Positions 9,970-23,491 of a stretch of 64,000 bases of DNA are shown one piece after another; position 1 is the first letter of the stretch, and each line of letters opens with the position of its first letter. The stretch is taken from contig NC_133117.1 in assembly GCF_022965805.1 (NCBI RefSeq), positions 9,324,183 through 9,388,182 of the forward strand, read 5' to 3'. Under the pieces are notes generated by a model that was not told the DNA's origin, searched no databases, and was given only the letters and a program-made list of their open reading frames with translations. Origin of the DNA: Primulina eburnea. Its lineage: Eukaryota; Streptophyta; Magnoliopsida; Lamiales; Gesneriaceae. A program made the translations under genes and the position numbers.

Positions 9970-11578
9970 GAACATTTTTCTTGCCCTTGAGCAAAATAGG
10001 TGACAAAACAAAACAAAAACAACAAAAACTAGTTCAATTGTGGTTTCATGGCTTTCTTTCATGCCTCAACAAATCTCTGAAATAATTCTCATCAATCAAA
10101 GACAATTTAAATTATCGCACACCCCATGAATTTTACACACTAAATTTCTGCATTGAACTTGAACGTTTGTAAGTGCTATGTTGTTTTCAGTTTCATGCAT
10201 TTCAAATAGATTCATTCTTTAAATTTGCAAGTAACTCAATCTACATGTTGATATAAGTATCCTTTCACACACTCCTGTTTCCCATATTCACTAATCAGCA
10301 ATCACAAATCATTATGATATGATTTCATTTTTTTATTTGGTTCTCCCACACTTTACATCTTCTTTTTTCAAAAGTTCTTTTTTACAAGAAACTTTTATTT
10401 CATAAGTGCAATTTTTATTCACATGTGTACTCCTTAGATATGAGCATTCAATTTTTGGTTTCATTTTTTTTCCTAAGGGTATAATTAGGAGAAGCATGTA
10501 AGGATGAGTTTCCCATTAATTCATTTCAATTCAATAATCCAAGAAAAATTTGCCAAAGTAATTTTAAGACATGCATTCGAGTTCAACAGACATATCATGT
10601 TTCTCAAATTGCCCACAAAAATTTTAAATCTTACTATTATTCATATAATTCACTAGTTACAACATATGTTCTTAAGATTATTCAACATTCATGCAAATAT
10701 TTCATGTTTAACAAATGAGTGTCCTAAACTAATGAAGTAACCAAAATCATTGAACCTGTTTGACATAAATTAGTATCATATTTGTCATAAATTAGTATTT
10801 TTCATCGGTCAAATGTCACCATCCCATCATTCTCAACTAGTTTTTACGTGACCAGATACAACTAAATGCATGAATTTTTTTTTTCAAATGACAATAAATA
10901 AATAAAAGAAAAGAACTACCGCTCTCCATACTAAAGTCGTACATCATCCCCAATGAACTAGAAGACACACTGTAAGTTAATAGTTATTTTCTTACAAGTT
11001 TTGTTCATAATTCATGCAATATTTTCGAAAGGACATAAAATTCTCATACGAAATATCCATAGGAAATATGGTACTAAATAAGAGACAAGAGGTACTTTTG
11101 TACCTTTATTTAAAAATAATTTCAGTTTGGCTCGCAGAAAACTTCTTTAGAGAAGATCAATTGGTTTTGTACAATTCAGAGATAGATGGTCCAACTGTGT
11201 ATCTTTATGAGCATGTTCAACTGATTTATTTATATCTTAATCTAGATTGATAATCTTTTAAAAAATAATACATATGTTTCCAAATATAAATGTCGTTGTT
11301 GTCGTGTCATCATCATTTCTGAAATGTTCTGTTAGTGCACCGAAACCTGACATTCTGTTAAGATTCAGTGACTGTTAGTATATAAAGCTTTATCAACTAT
11401 TTCAGCTGGGCTCTGGTCCTCAATCACTAATTATACTTATTCTTTAGGGAATATATAGATTTGGATTGACTGATCAAGTTATATAGATAGTAAGTTAAGC
11501 TTCATCAGTGTCATTCTTATGTGGAGTTAACAACAAGAAAACTAAATTTATCAATTGTCCATTTTATCTTATTTTTTT
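9970..11578. other. AT-rich intergenic DNA, possible old gypsy internal region
   Basis: There is no credible gene. Near 9976 the minus strand reads TTTGCTCAAGGGCAAGAA, similar to the motif just upstream of the polypurine tract in Tat/Athila gypsy elements, so this may be a degraded minus-strand element. The rest (10100-11570) is AT-rich with no clear repeat. Confidence 0.35.
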
Positions 11579-11844
11579 TGTGAAAAAGTGAAAATTTATG
11601 GTAAAAAGTAAAAATATCAAACTCTCAAAATTTACCAAACTACACACTTTATAATATTTTTCTCTCTACTCAATTATGAATTTCTTCACAAATGGTGAGC
11701 CTATTTATAGAATTTCTTTACAAATAATTCAAAAATAAAATACATCATTACCTACATCATCAAACACTAATTTTCAATATTTACAACTCTTATTTTCAAC
11801 ATTCAAATATTCAATACACACATTTTAAATATTATTTTTCAACA
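11579..11844 (-). repeat. 3' LTR of C2
   Basis: It ends on the + strand with TTTTCAACA (TGTTGAAAA on the element strand) next to the polypurine tract. It matches 17465-17729 with about 12 differences. Confidence 0.9.
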
Positions 11845-11858
11845 CTCCCCCTTGTGAA
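11845..11858 (-). other. Polypurine tract of C2
   Basis: The minus strand reads CACAAGGGGGAG immediately before the LTR terminus TGTTG. Confidence 0.8.
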
Positions 11859-12005
11859 GATGATTATAATGATTGTCTTCATTACGTGTTTTTATACTGC
11901 CTCGTTATAAACCTTACTAGGAAAAACCTATTGGGATAAAAACCATAGTAAGGGAAAAAGAGTGCAGTCACGTAAACTCCCCCTCGTGTTGACACGAACA
12001 ATTCT

Positions 12006-13530
<1,525 letters not shown>

Positions 13531-13953
13531 GTTTTCGAATAAAAACCCATTTGTATCCAACAGGTTTTACACCTTCAGGTGTAAGGACTATAGGTCCAAA
13601 AACATTACGTTTATTTATCCAATTCAACATGGATGACTTCTTTCCATTTTATCCAATCCTGCCAATTTTTACATTCACCAAAAGATTTTGGTTCATGATC
13701 TTCTTATCATTTATGATGTCGATTTCCACATTATAAGAAAATATATCATCAATTTCTTTTATATCTTTTCGGTTCCATCTTTTTCCAGTATTAATATAAA
13801 TAATAGAGATTTCATGATTCTTGTCAGTTTGTGGTTCTGACAGAACATTTTCATCATCATGTGTTTCTTCAGGAACACCATTCTCTATTTTGTTATCATC
13901 ATGTGTTTCTTTAAGAACAGCATTCTCTATTTTGTGATCATCTTGTTTCTCTA
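13531..13953 (-). pseudogene. pol: C2 pol linker between integrase and RT, degraded
   Basis: The stretch continues the pol region, with residues such as NRWIWKRKMK-like text in different frames. A repeated segment that includes the words catcatgtgtttctt occurs at 13856-13870 and 13896-13910. No single frame is open. Confidence 0.5.
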
Positions 13954-15600
13954 TTAATTTTCTTTTTCGAGGATTTTATTCTTGGAACCGACTGGCCTTC
14001 CACGCTTCAGGCGTTTAATGACATCATGAGTATCTTCAATTTGTTTCTTCGGAATTTCAATTCGAGCAGGAGAATTTGCAGCATGTATATATGATTTAGT
14101 TACCCCTTTTGTGTCTGCAAATGCATCTGGTATTTGATTTGCTATTCTTTGCAAGTGCACAATTTGTTGTACATCTTTTTCACATTGTTTTGTTCTTGGA
14201 TCCAGATGTAACAATGATGACACATACCATGTAATTTTTTTTGGTATGTTTCTGTTCTCCCCCTAACATTGGGAAGATTTCCTCATTAAAATGACAATCA
14301 GCAAAACGTGTTGTGAACACGTCGCCTGTCTGAGGTTCAAGATATCAAATGATTGATGGACTATCATAACCGATATAAATTCCAACCTTTCTTTGAGGTC
14401 CCATTTTCTTTCGTTGCGGTGGTGCAATAGGCACATACACCATACATCCAAAAATTCTCAGATGAGAAATGTCTGGTTCTTTACCAAATGCAAGCTGCAA
14501 TGGGGAGTATTTATGATATGCACTTGGTCTGATGCGAATTAATGAAGCAGCGTGTAAAATTGCATGTCCCCATATAGAAATAGGTAGCTTTGTTTTCATA
14601 ATCATTGGTCTAGCAATCAGTTGCAGATGTTTAATCAATGATTCAGCCAATCCATTTTGTGTATGTACATGAGCAACATGATGCTCAACATTGATTCCCA
14701 TAGTCATACAATAATCATTGAAAGTGTGGGAAGTAAATTCACCAACATTATCAAGTCTAATTTTCTTGATTGTATAATCGAGAAATTGATTCTTCAATTT
14801 TATTATTTGAGCAAGTAATCTTGCAAATACAACATTTCGAGTTGACAATAAACATACATGTGACCATCTGCTGGAGGCATCAATCAATACCATAAAGTAT
14901 CGGAATGGTCCACATGGTGGATGGATTGGTCCACAAAAATCACCCTAAATACGTTCAAGAAATATTGGTGATTCAATTTGGATTTTGACTGGTGATGGTC
15001 TTATAATAAGTTTTCCAAGAGAACATGATTTACATTGAAACTTATTATTCTGAAAGATCTTCTGGTCTTTCAGTGGATGACCATGTGTATTTTCTATGAT
15101 TCTTCACATCATTGTTGAACCAGGATGTCCCAATCGGTCATGCCAATTTGCTAATATTGAAGGATTATCAACTACCATGTTTGATTCAATGGGACTTATA
15201 TGTGAATAATGCAATCCAGTAGGGTGCATTGGTAGTTTTTCAATCACATATTTCTTTCCTGATTTATATGTGATAATACACATATATTTCTCATTCCCTT
15301 CATTCATTGTTTGATTATCATACCCATAGGAATATATATCATTAAAACTCAACAAATTTCTTTTCGATTGTGGTGAATATAAAGAATCATTGATAAAAAA
15401 ATTTGTACCATTAGATAACAAAAATTGTGCTTTACCACATCCTTCAATCAAGTCTACATGCCTGATATTTTATTCACCATTGTTTTTGTTGGTTTTAGTT
15501 CCAAGAAATATCTTTTATCTCGGAGGATAGTGTGCGTTGTACCACAATCGGGTATGCAAACTTCAGCTTTGTTCATAGCATTTTCCATGTTTGAACTTCA
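13954..15600 (-). pseudogene. pol: C2 protease and integrase
   Basis: The protease motif reads DCGTTHTILRDKRYF (about 15500-15560), with Cys where D-S/T-G is usual, so the active site looks altered. The integrase zinc region ends with WHDRLGHPGSTMM (about 15104). The core (14345-14893) has D in LIDASSRWSHV, D in IRLDNVGEFTS and E in QNGLAESLIKHL, then the conserved FGKEPDISHLRIFGC and GIYIGYDSPS. The block at 13954-14223 (RLKRGRPVGSKNKI) is the basic linker toward RT. Frames change several times, so no full polyprotein is possible. Confidence 0.88.
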
Positions 15601-15722
15601 AAAAAATATGCAATGAAATAAAATTACTGACAATACATTTATAAAAATAAAATACATTACAATACATATGTAAAAAAAAATAGCACACGATAAAGCATTA
15701 TCATATGGGTACATAAAATATT

Positions 15723-16751
15723 TTACATATTTATTCCACCAGCAAATTGATAATTGTCTGAGAAATCAATCAGAAAATCTCCAGCATCAAAATGAGTAGA
15801 ATCACTCAAAGGTTCATTTTGTTCAGTGAAGTAAGTCTCCTTTTCTTTCCCCTTTATTGATTCTTTATAAAGTTTACAAAGGTGCTCAGGGGCTCGACAA
15901 ATACGGGACCAATGACCTGGAGTACCACATTTGAAACAAGAACTTTCAAATATTTTTGAGTGATTCTCATTAACTCTCATATTTTCATAATGCATTTTCT
16001 GTGGATGGTTTGGGACGTTCTTTTGAGATGAGTTATAAAAGTAACTATTTCGATTATTTTCAAAACTACGACCACGACCACGACCTCAACCAAAATCTTG
16101 TCTATAACTTTGATTTTGGTTTCCAGATTTAAATTCATTTTTGTTTACGACATTTACTTCAGGAAATGCCGTTGAACCAGTGGGTCGTGCCTGATGATTT
16201 CTCATTAGCAGCTCATTATTCTTTTCCGCCACTAGGAGACAGGCGTTAAGTTCAGAATATCTCGAAAATCCACGCATTCTATATTGTTGTTGTAGAGTTA
16301 TATTCGATGCGTGAAAAGTGGAAAATGTTTTTTCAAGCATTTCCAATTCAGTAATTTCGTGCCCAAAAAATTTCAATTGCGAGATTATTCTATACATCGC
16401 CGAGTTGTAATCAATGATTTTTTTAAAGTCTTGGAATCTCAACTTATTCCATTCATCCCGGACGGTCGGAATTATAACTTCCCTTATATGTTCAAATCTT
16501 TCTTTTAATCCCTTCCACAAAGCCATGGGATCTTTTTCAATTAAATATTCACATTTCAATCCCTCGTCGAGATGTCAACGCAAAAATAACATGGCTTTTG
16601 CCTTTTCTTGGGATGTCGATATGCCATTTTCTTTTATGGTCTCATTTAGACCCATTGACTCAAGATGCATTTCTACATCGAGAGTCCATGGCATATAATT
16701 TTTTCCCGTGATATGAAGAGCAATGAATTAGAGTTTTGCCAAGTTTGACAT
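15723..16751 (-). pseudogene. gag: C2 Gag
   Basis: An ATG at the complement of 16749-16751 begins MSNLAKL, followed at once by TAA. Reading on in the same region gives the UBN2/copia Gag domain (GKNYMPWTLDVEMHLESMGL, DPMALWKGLKERF, WNKLRFQDFKKIIDYNSAMYRI), a second stop near 16574, an RG-rich patch interrupted by a stop and a zinc knuckle CFKCGTPGHWSRIC. The product would package element RNA. At least three stops break it. Confidence 0.88.
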
Positions 16752-17442
16752 GGTGGTACTAAAAAAATTACGATGTATTTTATTAGTTAATGAATATTGC
16801 AATACAAAGTAATGGATAAACAACAAGTATAAGCATTTGTAAAAATAAAGAAAACACACGAGGAGGATATTCTCCGATAAATACAAGACTCGTGAATATG
16901 ATAACCAAAATAATTAAAAATAACCTTGAGAAAGTCATCTTCATTCTTCTTCAAAAATTTGATGAAGAATAATTTTTAGAGAAGAAGTGAAAGTTGGAGT
17001 GATTGAATGAATTTGTGAGATCATAGTTATAGGGCAAAAACTAGCCGTTTTATTACCGTTTATGACCGTTGGTATACAAAAAATTAAATGTATGTATTTG
17101 TATACTTTTATGGTAATAATATGATGTATATAATATTAGACATGTTTAAATAATTATGTATATCATATCATATTATTATAACGAGGTGTCATAATTTATT
17201 TTATTTAAAAACTTTATATAGGCTTTTATACTTGTGGTATCCCTTACCGGGAGTGTGGGATGTCGTCTTAACATCCTCCCAGGATTTATAACAAGTTTTT
17301 GAAAAATTAATTTTTATTATTTCTAATAATAACATTATATTATATATTAAATATATACACAATAAATAAATAACAGTAAATATTATTACTTTTGTTACCT
17401 TTTTCTTCTATTTGGAGCTTGGAAAAGTATGGAGGACTTTTA

Positions 17443-17464
17443 GAGCTTCGTGCTGATAACGTGT
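17443..17464 (-). other. Primer binding site region of C2
   Basis: The minus strand directly after the 5' LTR reads ACACGTTATCAGCACGA. This motif is frequent at the same position in short-LTR plant copia elements. I have not identified the tRNA. Confidence 0.5.
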
Positions 17465-17729
17465 TGTGAAAAAGAAAAAATTTATGGTAAAAAGTAAAAA
17501 TCTCAAACTCTCAAAATTTACAAACTACACAATTTATAATATTTTTCTCTTTACTCAATTGTGAATTTCTTCACAAATAGTGAGCCTATTTATAGAATTT
17601 CTTTACAAATAATCCAAAAATAAAATACATCATTATCTACATCATCACACACTATTTTTCAATATTTACAACTCTTATTTTCAACATTCAAATATTCAAT
17701 ACACACATTTTAAATATTATTTTTCAACA
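17465..17729 (-). repeat. 5' LTR of C2
   Basis: The + strand runs from TGTGAAAAAG to TTTTCAACA. It includes CTATTTATAG (TATA-like on both strands) at about 17585. Confidence 0.9.
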
Positions 17730-18119
17730 ATTTTCTCTTTATTGAGTGATGAATTTTTATTTATTTATTTATTTATTGATGAATAGGGAAGACTGATTTT
17801 GGAAGTTCAAAGCTGGAAAACGTTGGATAAATTAAAACTAAGCCGCATCAACAATCAATTCCCTCGTAATTTTTTTTTTTTTTTTTTTGTGTAATGTCTA
17901 AAAACTAAATTAGCCAAAAAATTAGGAAATAGTAATTTCAGGTCGCAAATTGGCCTTAAATTGGATTTCGGTTATAAAATTAATCAAAAAATAGGTATCA
18001 GTGCTAAATAATAAGTATCATTTTTTTAACTAATAAGTAGAGGACAAAAATCCAATTTATGGGATTAAATTTTCTATTTTCTTCAAAAAAAAATATCTCT
18101 CATAAATAAAAAAAATCAA
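17730..18119. other. AT-rich intergenic DNA
   Basis: It holds a short (ATTT)n run at about 17757-17778 and a T run at about 17868-17888. I see no gene or element end. Confidence 0.6.
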
Positions 18120-19200
18120 GAGAAATGATATATCTCAACTCAAACCCAAAACGTACTTATACGTTTAAAGAATATTTTTATAACATTCTCATCCTCAATA
18201 ATTATTTTTTAGATCAAATAATTCAATGTCCTTGCCATTGAGAGGATGCATGTCAAACTATATTGGCAAAAACTTGTGTTAGACAGTATCACGAGTCTTA
18301 TTTTGTGAGACGGGTCTTTTATTTGGGTCATCTATGAAAAATATTACTTTTTATGCTAAGAGTATTACTTTTTATTGTGAATATTAATATGGTTGACCCG
18401 TCTCACATATACAGATTCGTGAAACCGTCTCACAAGAAACCTAAACTATATTTATCCTAGATAATCATAAAATTGACTTTAAAATATTTCTGCCCCCCAA
18501 CTTCTCAAGTTGCAATTTATTAAACAAATATTCACAAATAGGCCACAAATTGGTTGGGGACATAATTTAATTCCTCCTAATGATTAGTCTTTTGGTCAAA
18601 ATAGTATCCATTTTTCAGCAAGATTGATTTAAAATTTAATACGTGTATCTATATACAATTGAGAGAAAAAATATATATGATATTTTATATAATTTTATTT
18701 AGATATATTTTTCACAAGTCATCAAATTTTTTAAATAAATGTTAAATTAACACGGGATATTTTTCACAACCCTTCATAATTATATAATGCGCTCACACCT
18801 ATTTATCTCTTAATATTAAATAAATGTTGGAGTGCAATATTTGTCAACGTGTTTTTGGGTTGCTGTGAAGTCAAATAATTTAAGTTGTACCGTTAGCCAT
18901 AATTAATAGTTTTAGTAAAGAAGCAAACACTCATTCATACAATTGTTATCAGAGTCATTGAAGTGTTCGATAATCAGGATTGCAATAAAGGTAACTTTTA
19001 GGAAAAAAGTTATTGTGGTGCAATAATTTTTATTTTTAGGAGAATAATCGAAATGTGACTTTTATGATATGATTTAAAATATTTAAGTTAATATGATATC
19101 AATAACCATGAAATAAATGTAAAGGTACACTTTGCACCAAAGAAATTTAATAATAAATAACTTTCAATTATCAAGCACTCATCAAAAATACAAAATAAAT
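18120..19200. repeat. Diverged segmental duplication, copy 1
   Basis: Blocks at 18130-18263, 18460-18570, 18590-18820 and 19030-19180 recur in the same order in 21190-23310 with many substitutions and indels. Landmarks shared by both copies are tagatcaaataattcaatg, acaaattggttgg and actttcaattatcaagcact. Copy 1 contains MITE A; copy 2 has the unfilled site. Confidence 0.7.
18264..18443 (+). mobile_element. MITE copy A (GTGAGACGGTCTCAC family)
   Basis: A 180-bp element flanked by the 9-bp duplication AACTATATT (18255-18263 and 18444-18452). It is degenerate at the left palindrome. The unfilled site is preserved near 21313-21326 in the duplicated segment. The 9-bp duplication suggests the Mutator superfamily. 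Confidence 0.85.
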
Positions 19201-19223
19201 AGGACCGGTCACAGGATCAAGAC

Positions 19224-20060
19224 TAGAGGTGGTCGGTATGGTATATTTCGGATACCGTACTGAAAATATCGGTATGAGAAAAATGATATCGTTACCGTAC
19301 CGAGTTTTCAGTTGTATGCTGCATTTTCGATACGGTATCGATAAAATACCGTCATGCCGAAAGTATGTATAAAAATATTCATTCTATTGTAATTTCAAAT
19401 TCAGCGATCGTCAATACTAAACAAATCCCTCAAGATAGTCAAAGAGAACAGGAAATATATATACAAAACAAATCCATCAAGAAAAATTAACACCAACCGC
19501 AACATGTGTCTAGAGATCCAAAACATCAATGAACACCAGTAAACTTCAACCGCAACATGTGTGACTTCTTCATCTGCTATCTTTGCAACAATGTCTGAGG
19601 TCCTGTGATTTCTGAAGTCTGTCAGCTTTTTAATAAGTCGAGGCCAGCATCCAGTCCTATAGCTAGCTCTAAGGTTAGACGACACAAAGATAAGACTTCT
19701 CAACGATTTTTTCTCAATTATGAGTCGAGTTGCTTTACTGAACTTCGGTTTGGACTATTCCAACACGATGAATCCAAATAGAAGTTAAATTATTTATTTT
19801 GTTACGATATCGATATATATCGTTTTATGCCAAAAAAATATCTTATATTTTTAAAAAATGTAACTTTATTATTTAAAAATATTATATATATTATTTCTGT
19901 ATTTTGGTATATATATACTGAAAATTTCAAATATTATACCGTTACCGTACCGACTATTTCGGTATCAATACTATATTGTACCGAAAATTTCAATAAATTC
20001 GATATTTTTCGGTACAATAACCTCGATATACTGAGAATTCGATATTTTTCTCCACCCCTA
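19224..20060. mobile_element. Non-autonomous hAT element 1
   Basis: It has a perfect 8-bp target duplication ATCAAGAC (19216-19223 and 20061-20068). Ends are TAGAGGTGG and CCACCCCTA, a 9-bp inverted repeat with one mismatch. Subterminal regions on both sides carry many ccgtac/ggtac and ttcggta motifs. It is 837 bp long, has no transposase and holds a piece of a host-like gene. Confidence 0.88.
19536..19680 (-). pseudogene. Captured fragment of a DUF455 (ferritin-like) family gene inside hAT 1
   Basis: On the minus strand the frame reads PRLIKKLTDF, then HRTSDIVAKIADEEVTHVAV and EVYW. A preceding GLDAG is in another frame, so a 1-base indel separates them. From memory this matches the conserved core of plant DUF455 proteins, where an E..H pair in the DEEVTHVAV segment belongs to the predicted metal-binding helix. 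Part of the fragment is repeated: accgcaacatgtgt occurs at about 19497 and 19551. Only about 40 residues remain, so no function is expected. The family assignment needs a database search. Confidence 0.5.
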
Positions 20061-20427
20061 ATCAAGACCCAGTCTTACAAAGTTGATTTTCAAAGCATTA
20101 CGTACGTACTTGCAATTGGGTTTATTTAATTCCTGAAGGAAAAAATATAATTTAAAAAAATTGCTTACTTTTCAAATAGCACTTTTAAAATATTTTATTG
20201 ATCAAGTAGTGATGGGTCGTTATATTCACTCACAATAAGCTAAAACTAGTTCAACGTCGACCAAGCACATAAGAATTAAAAGACGAAAATATTGTGACTT
20301 GAGCATCCCCATAATTGGTTTTGGATAATAAAGAGTAATTGATCCGGATCGATAAACAGGATGGGAAAAATCGAATAAATCGTCATGTAACTTGTCTATA
20401 TTGGTTTTTGGTCATATAAATAGCTAA

Positions 20428-20610
20428 GAGTAGGTCTCTTGTGAAAGAGCCTCACGAATCTTTATCTGTGAGACGGGTCAACCCTACCGATATTCACAAT
20501 AAAAAGTAATACTCTTAACATAAAAAGTAATATTTTTTCATGGATGACCCAAATAAGAGATCCGACTCATAAAATACGACACGTGAGACCGTCTCACACA
20601 AGTTTTTGTT
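20428..20610 (-). mobile_element. MITE copy B
   Basis: A 183-bp element in reverse orientation to A, flanked by AATAGCTAA (20419-20427) and AATAGTTAA (20611-20619), a 9-bp duplication with one mismatch. Confidence 0.85.
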
Positions 20611-20619
20611 AATAGTTAA

Positions 20620-20823
20620 AGTTATTTTTTTTAGTATTAATCATTTTTCAGTCGTATTGCTGAAATACCACCAAATATTGATAATATGCCACTCGAAAAT
20701 TTCTAACATGGCTCCGGTAGAAAAATATGAAAATTTTTATTTAGGGTAAAAAAACATAATCGATTAGGGAAAAAACTAACTAATTATAGGACTTTTTTTT
20801 TCCAATTTTCTCACATATTTTAA

Positions 20824-20862
<39 letters not shown>

Positions 20863-21179
20863 GGACGGAAAAACACAGTCAGGTCTCAGGATATTTCATA
20901 TTTATTGTTACCCACCATTTCTATTATTTTTATCACTTGTTCGATCAAGGTGAGATTATTTTCGAGCGAACAAATCCTGAATTGATGTGTTTTCTTCATA
21001 GGCCATCATAGAAAAATTCGTGCGCTCACAATTACATATCTAAAATATCCAACCATTCAAATTATTTAAGTAGCTAGATCGGGTAGCGTATTGTTTAAGG
21101 TCATAATAATATGGAAGCTTCAACATCTCGATCCACATGTTAGAGTACAATAATTGTCGTCGCTAGGAGACCAATCGAA
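20620..21179. other. AT-rich intergenic DNA with a long G run
   Basis: Nothing gene-like is seen. The G homopolymer at 20824-20861 is listed separately. Confidence 0.6.
20824..20861. repeat. (G)38 homopolymer
   Basis: 38 consecutive G, in otherwise AT-rich DNA. The length may be an assembly or sequencing estimate. Confidence 0.95.
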
Positions 21180-21576
21180 ACATTACGTTTATATCAATTA
21201 ACCCAGAAACGTACTTATATGATTAAAGATTCTTTTATAATATTCCCATCATTAATATTTATTTTTTAGATCAAATAATTCAATGGCTTTACAAATAAGA
21301 GGAAACATTTCAAACTATATTTTATAAAACGACTTTCAAATATTAAATGCTTCTTACTTTTCAAATTGCGATTTTTTTTTTTACAAAGATTCACCATTGG
21401 CAACAAATTGGTTGGAGAAATAATTTAATTCCAGAAGTGTCTCCAAATATTGGACTTTTCAGGTTACTGGGCCTATGAAGGGAAAAATCAATAATATTTA
21501 GTGAGGAAATAACTGGGCCAGAAAGTTATGCATAAAGAAAAAAGAAGCCCAAATTGGAAAACATATATAACGGCTT

Positions 21577-21763
21577 CAGTGAGAGAAGTCTCATGTGAGA
21601 CTATCTCACGAATCATAATCTGTGAGACGAGTCAACCCTACCTATATTCACAATAAAAATTAATACTCTTAGCATACAAAGTAATACTTTTTCATGGGTG
21701 ACCCAAATAATAGATTCATCTCACAAATACGACCCGTGAGATCGTCTCACACAAATTTTTGCC
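21577..21763 (-). mobile_element. MITE copy C
   Basis: A 187-bp element in reverse orientation with the perfect 9-bp duplication TAACGGCTT (21568-21576 and 21764-21772). Confidence 0.9.
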
Positions 21764-21772
21764 TAACGGCTT

Positions 21773-22060
21773 GGGGTAGCTTTCTTGATAGAAATTCGAA
21801 TCTTTCGAATAAGCTCCAGGAAGATATGTGAGAAAAGATACTCGAGTGATACACTGAAACAAGTCTCAGAGAATACACTCTAGAAGGAAGGAAGGAAGAA
21901 AAATAGAGAGGAATCAAGGGATTTAAAGCCTTGACTCAAGTTTGTTCGATTTGTGTGTGTAGTAATTGTTCTTGTGAATCAATAAAGTGCGGCTGTTTCT
22001 GCGTGGATGGCAGTGGCAGAGACAGAAATATGGCTCTGTCCGAGCTAGAATTTTAAACTT
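21773..22060 (+). other. Transcription-unit-like stretch with TATA and AATAAA, identity unknown
   Basis: Upstream of MITE C is acatatataac (about 21561), a possible TATA box. After the MITE, non-repetitive sequence of balanced composition follows, with a GGAA(GGAA)n purine tract at about 21893 and an AATAAA signal at about 21979. Without MITE C this would be a ~240-bp transcribed leader or a solo LTR fragment. I could not match it to a family. Confidence 0.25.
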
Positions 22061-22320
22061 TAGAATCTTTTAATAATTTAAATTGATCTACTCGAGCTAA
22101 TATCATATTATTCTAAAATTATACACAATTTACATATAAATTCATTTTGTGGCTTAAACACCTCCTAATGTTTAGAATACTACCCATTCTTCAAAAAGAT
22201 TGATTCATAATATAATTCGTATCAACTATTATTTAGATATCCAATTGAGAGAGAAAAATATATTATGAGAGTATACATAATTTTATTTAGATATTTTTCA
22301 CAACCCTTCATAATTATAGA

Positions 22321-22837
22321 TAGGGATGTAATCGAATCGAGCCGAGCCGAACTCTTGAATGTTTGAGCTGGGCTCGTTTGTAATCAAGCCGAGCTCGAGC
22401 TTTATTTGACGAATATATGCATGGCTCACGAGCTTATTCAAGCCTTTATCGAGCCTAAACAAGCTTAATAAATATGAATTATACATTTAAATTTTTATTA
22501 AATTAATTAAAAATAAATTATATATTTAAAGAAAAATATATTATTTTTATTAAAATTTGTAAATTTATTATACTAAATAAATTTAATATATTTTTCTATA
22601 TATTTCATAAATAATATGCAAAATCAATAAATCAAATATCAAAACTATTATTTTTTCATCTAAAAGATTACTCATCATGACTTACCAACAAACATGTTCA
22701 CGAGCTAACGAGCCCAATACTTTAAAGCTTGAGTTTGGTTTTTTATCTTAACGAGCCTCATTAAACGAGCTCAAACGAGCTTTTATCGAATCGAGCTTCG
22801 AATAGCTCACAAACGAATTGGTTCATTTACATCCCTA
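22321..22837. mobile_element. Non-autonomous hAT element 2
   Basis: 517 bp with ends TAGGGATGTAA and TTACATCCCTA, a perfect 11-bp inverted repeat. Flanks are attataga (22313-22320) and gttataga (22838-22845), an 8-bp duplication with one mismatch. Both subterminal regions hold many GAGCTCGAGC/AACGAGC motifs, which are typical transposase-binding repeats of this MITE type. Confidence 0.85.
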
Positions 22838-22845
22838 GTTATAGA

Positions 22846-23482
22846 TTAACCATGAAGGGTGTGAAATAAATGTTAAATTAACCATTATGGATATTTTTCA
22901 CAACTCTGCATAATTATATATTGCCCTCAATATTTATCTCTTAATATAATTATTCGGGTCTGATAATTTTTCGTTCTAGAAGAGCGATCGAAACATAATT
23001 CTTAGGCTGCTTTAGGGTTTAAAACATTTAAGTTACATTATTATCACAAGTTATAGTTTTTGGTAAAATAACAATCGATTAATCCTAAATTTGGTATCAA
23101 ATATATGGTTACGTGTTCGATTCTCATATATTGCAATGAATGTCGTTTTTTACATAAAATTATTAGGGTACAATAATTGTTACTGCTAATATACCAATCG
23201 AAACATATATTATGTTTAATATCAATAACCTTTAAAGAAATATTAAAATACTCTTCTGCATCAAAGAAATTTAATAAAAAAAAATAACTTTCAATTATCA
23301 AGCACTCGTTAATTAATATTAAAATGTAAACATGAATCCTAATAAATTGATTCAATCAAGAATGTTTTGGCTATTCATTACTTAATGAACGAAATATATA
23401 AATAACTTAAAAGACATTGTTGGAATAAGTGTGTCAGGACGAGAGACGTCAGATCCATCTTCCTGCATTGAGTGATTTATAT
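22846..23482. other. AT-rich DNA, end of duplication copy 2
   Basis: No gene. Up to about 23310 it belongs to the duplicated block; after that I see nothing recognisable. Confidence 0.5.
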
Positions 23483-23491
23483 TTTCGAAAA

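Larger units (their letters stand above)
21180..23310. repeat. Diverged segmental duplication, copy 2 (with insertions)
   Basis: This is the second copy of the block at 18120-19200, expanded by MITE C, a transcription-unit-like stretch at 21773-22060 and hAT 2. Some pieces occur a third time, for instance the gtacaataattg..ccaatcgaaacat stretch at 21146-21180 and 23167-23202. Confidence 0.65.

Noticed and set aside
11014..11250. 78-codon + strand ORF
   Set aside because: AT-rich, no recognisable motif, and no promoter or context; a chance ORF.
19401..19703. A complete 100-codon gene within hAT 1
   Set aside because: Only the middle ~40 residues look like a known protein; the rest is frameshifted or intergenic.
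21480..22060. Endogenous pararetrovirus segment
   Set aside because: Only a TATA-like and an AATAAA-like signal are seen; no coding motif supports a viral origin.
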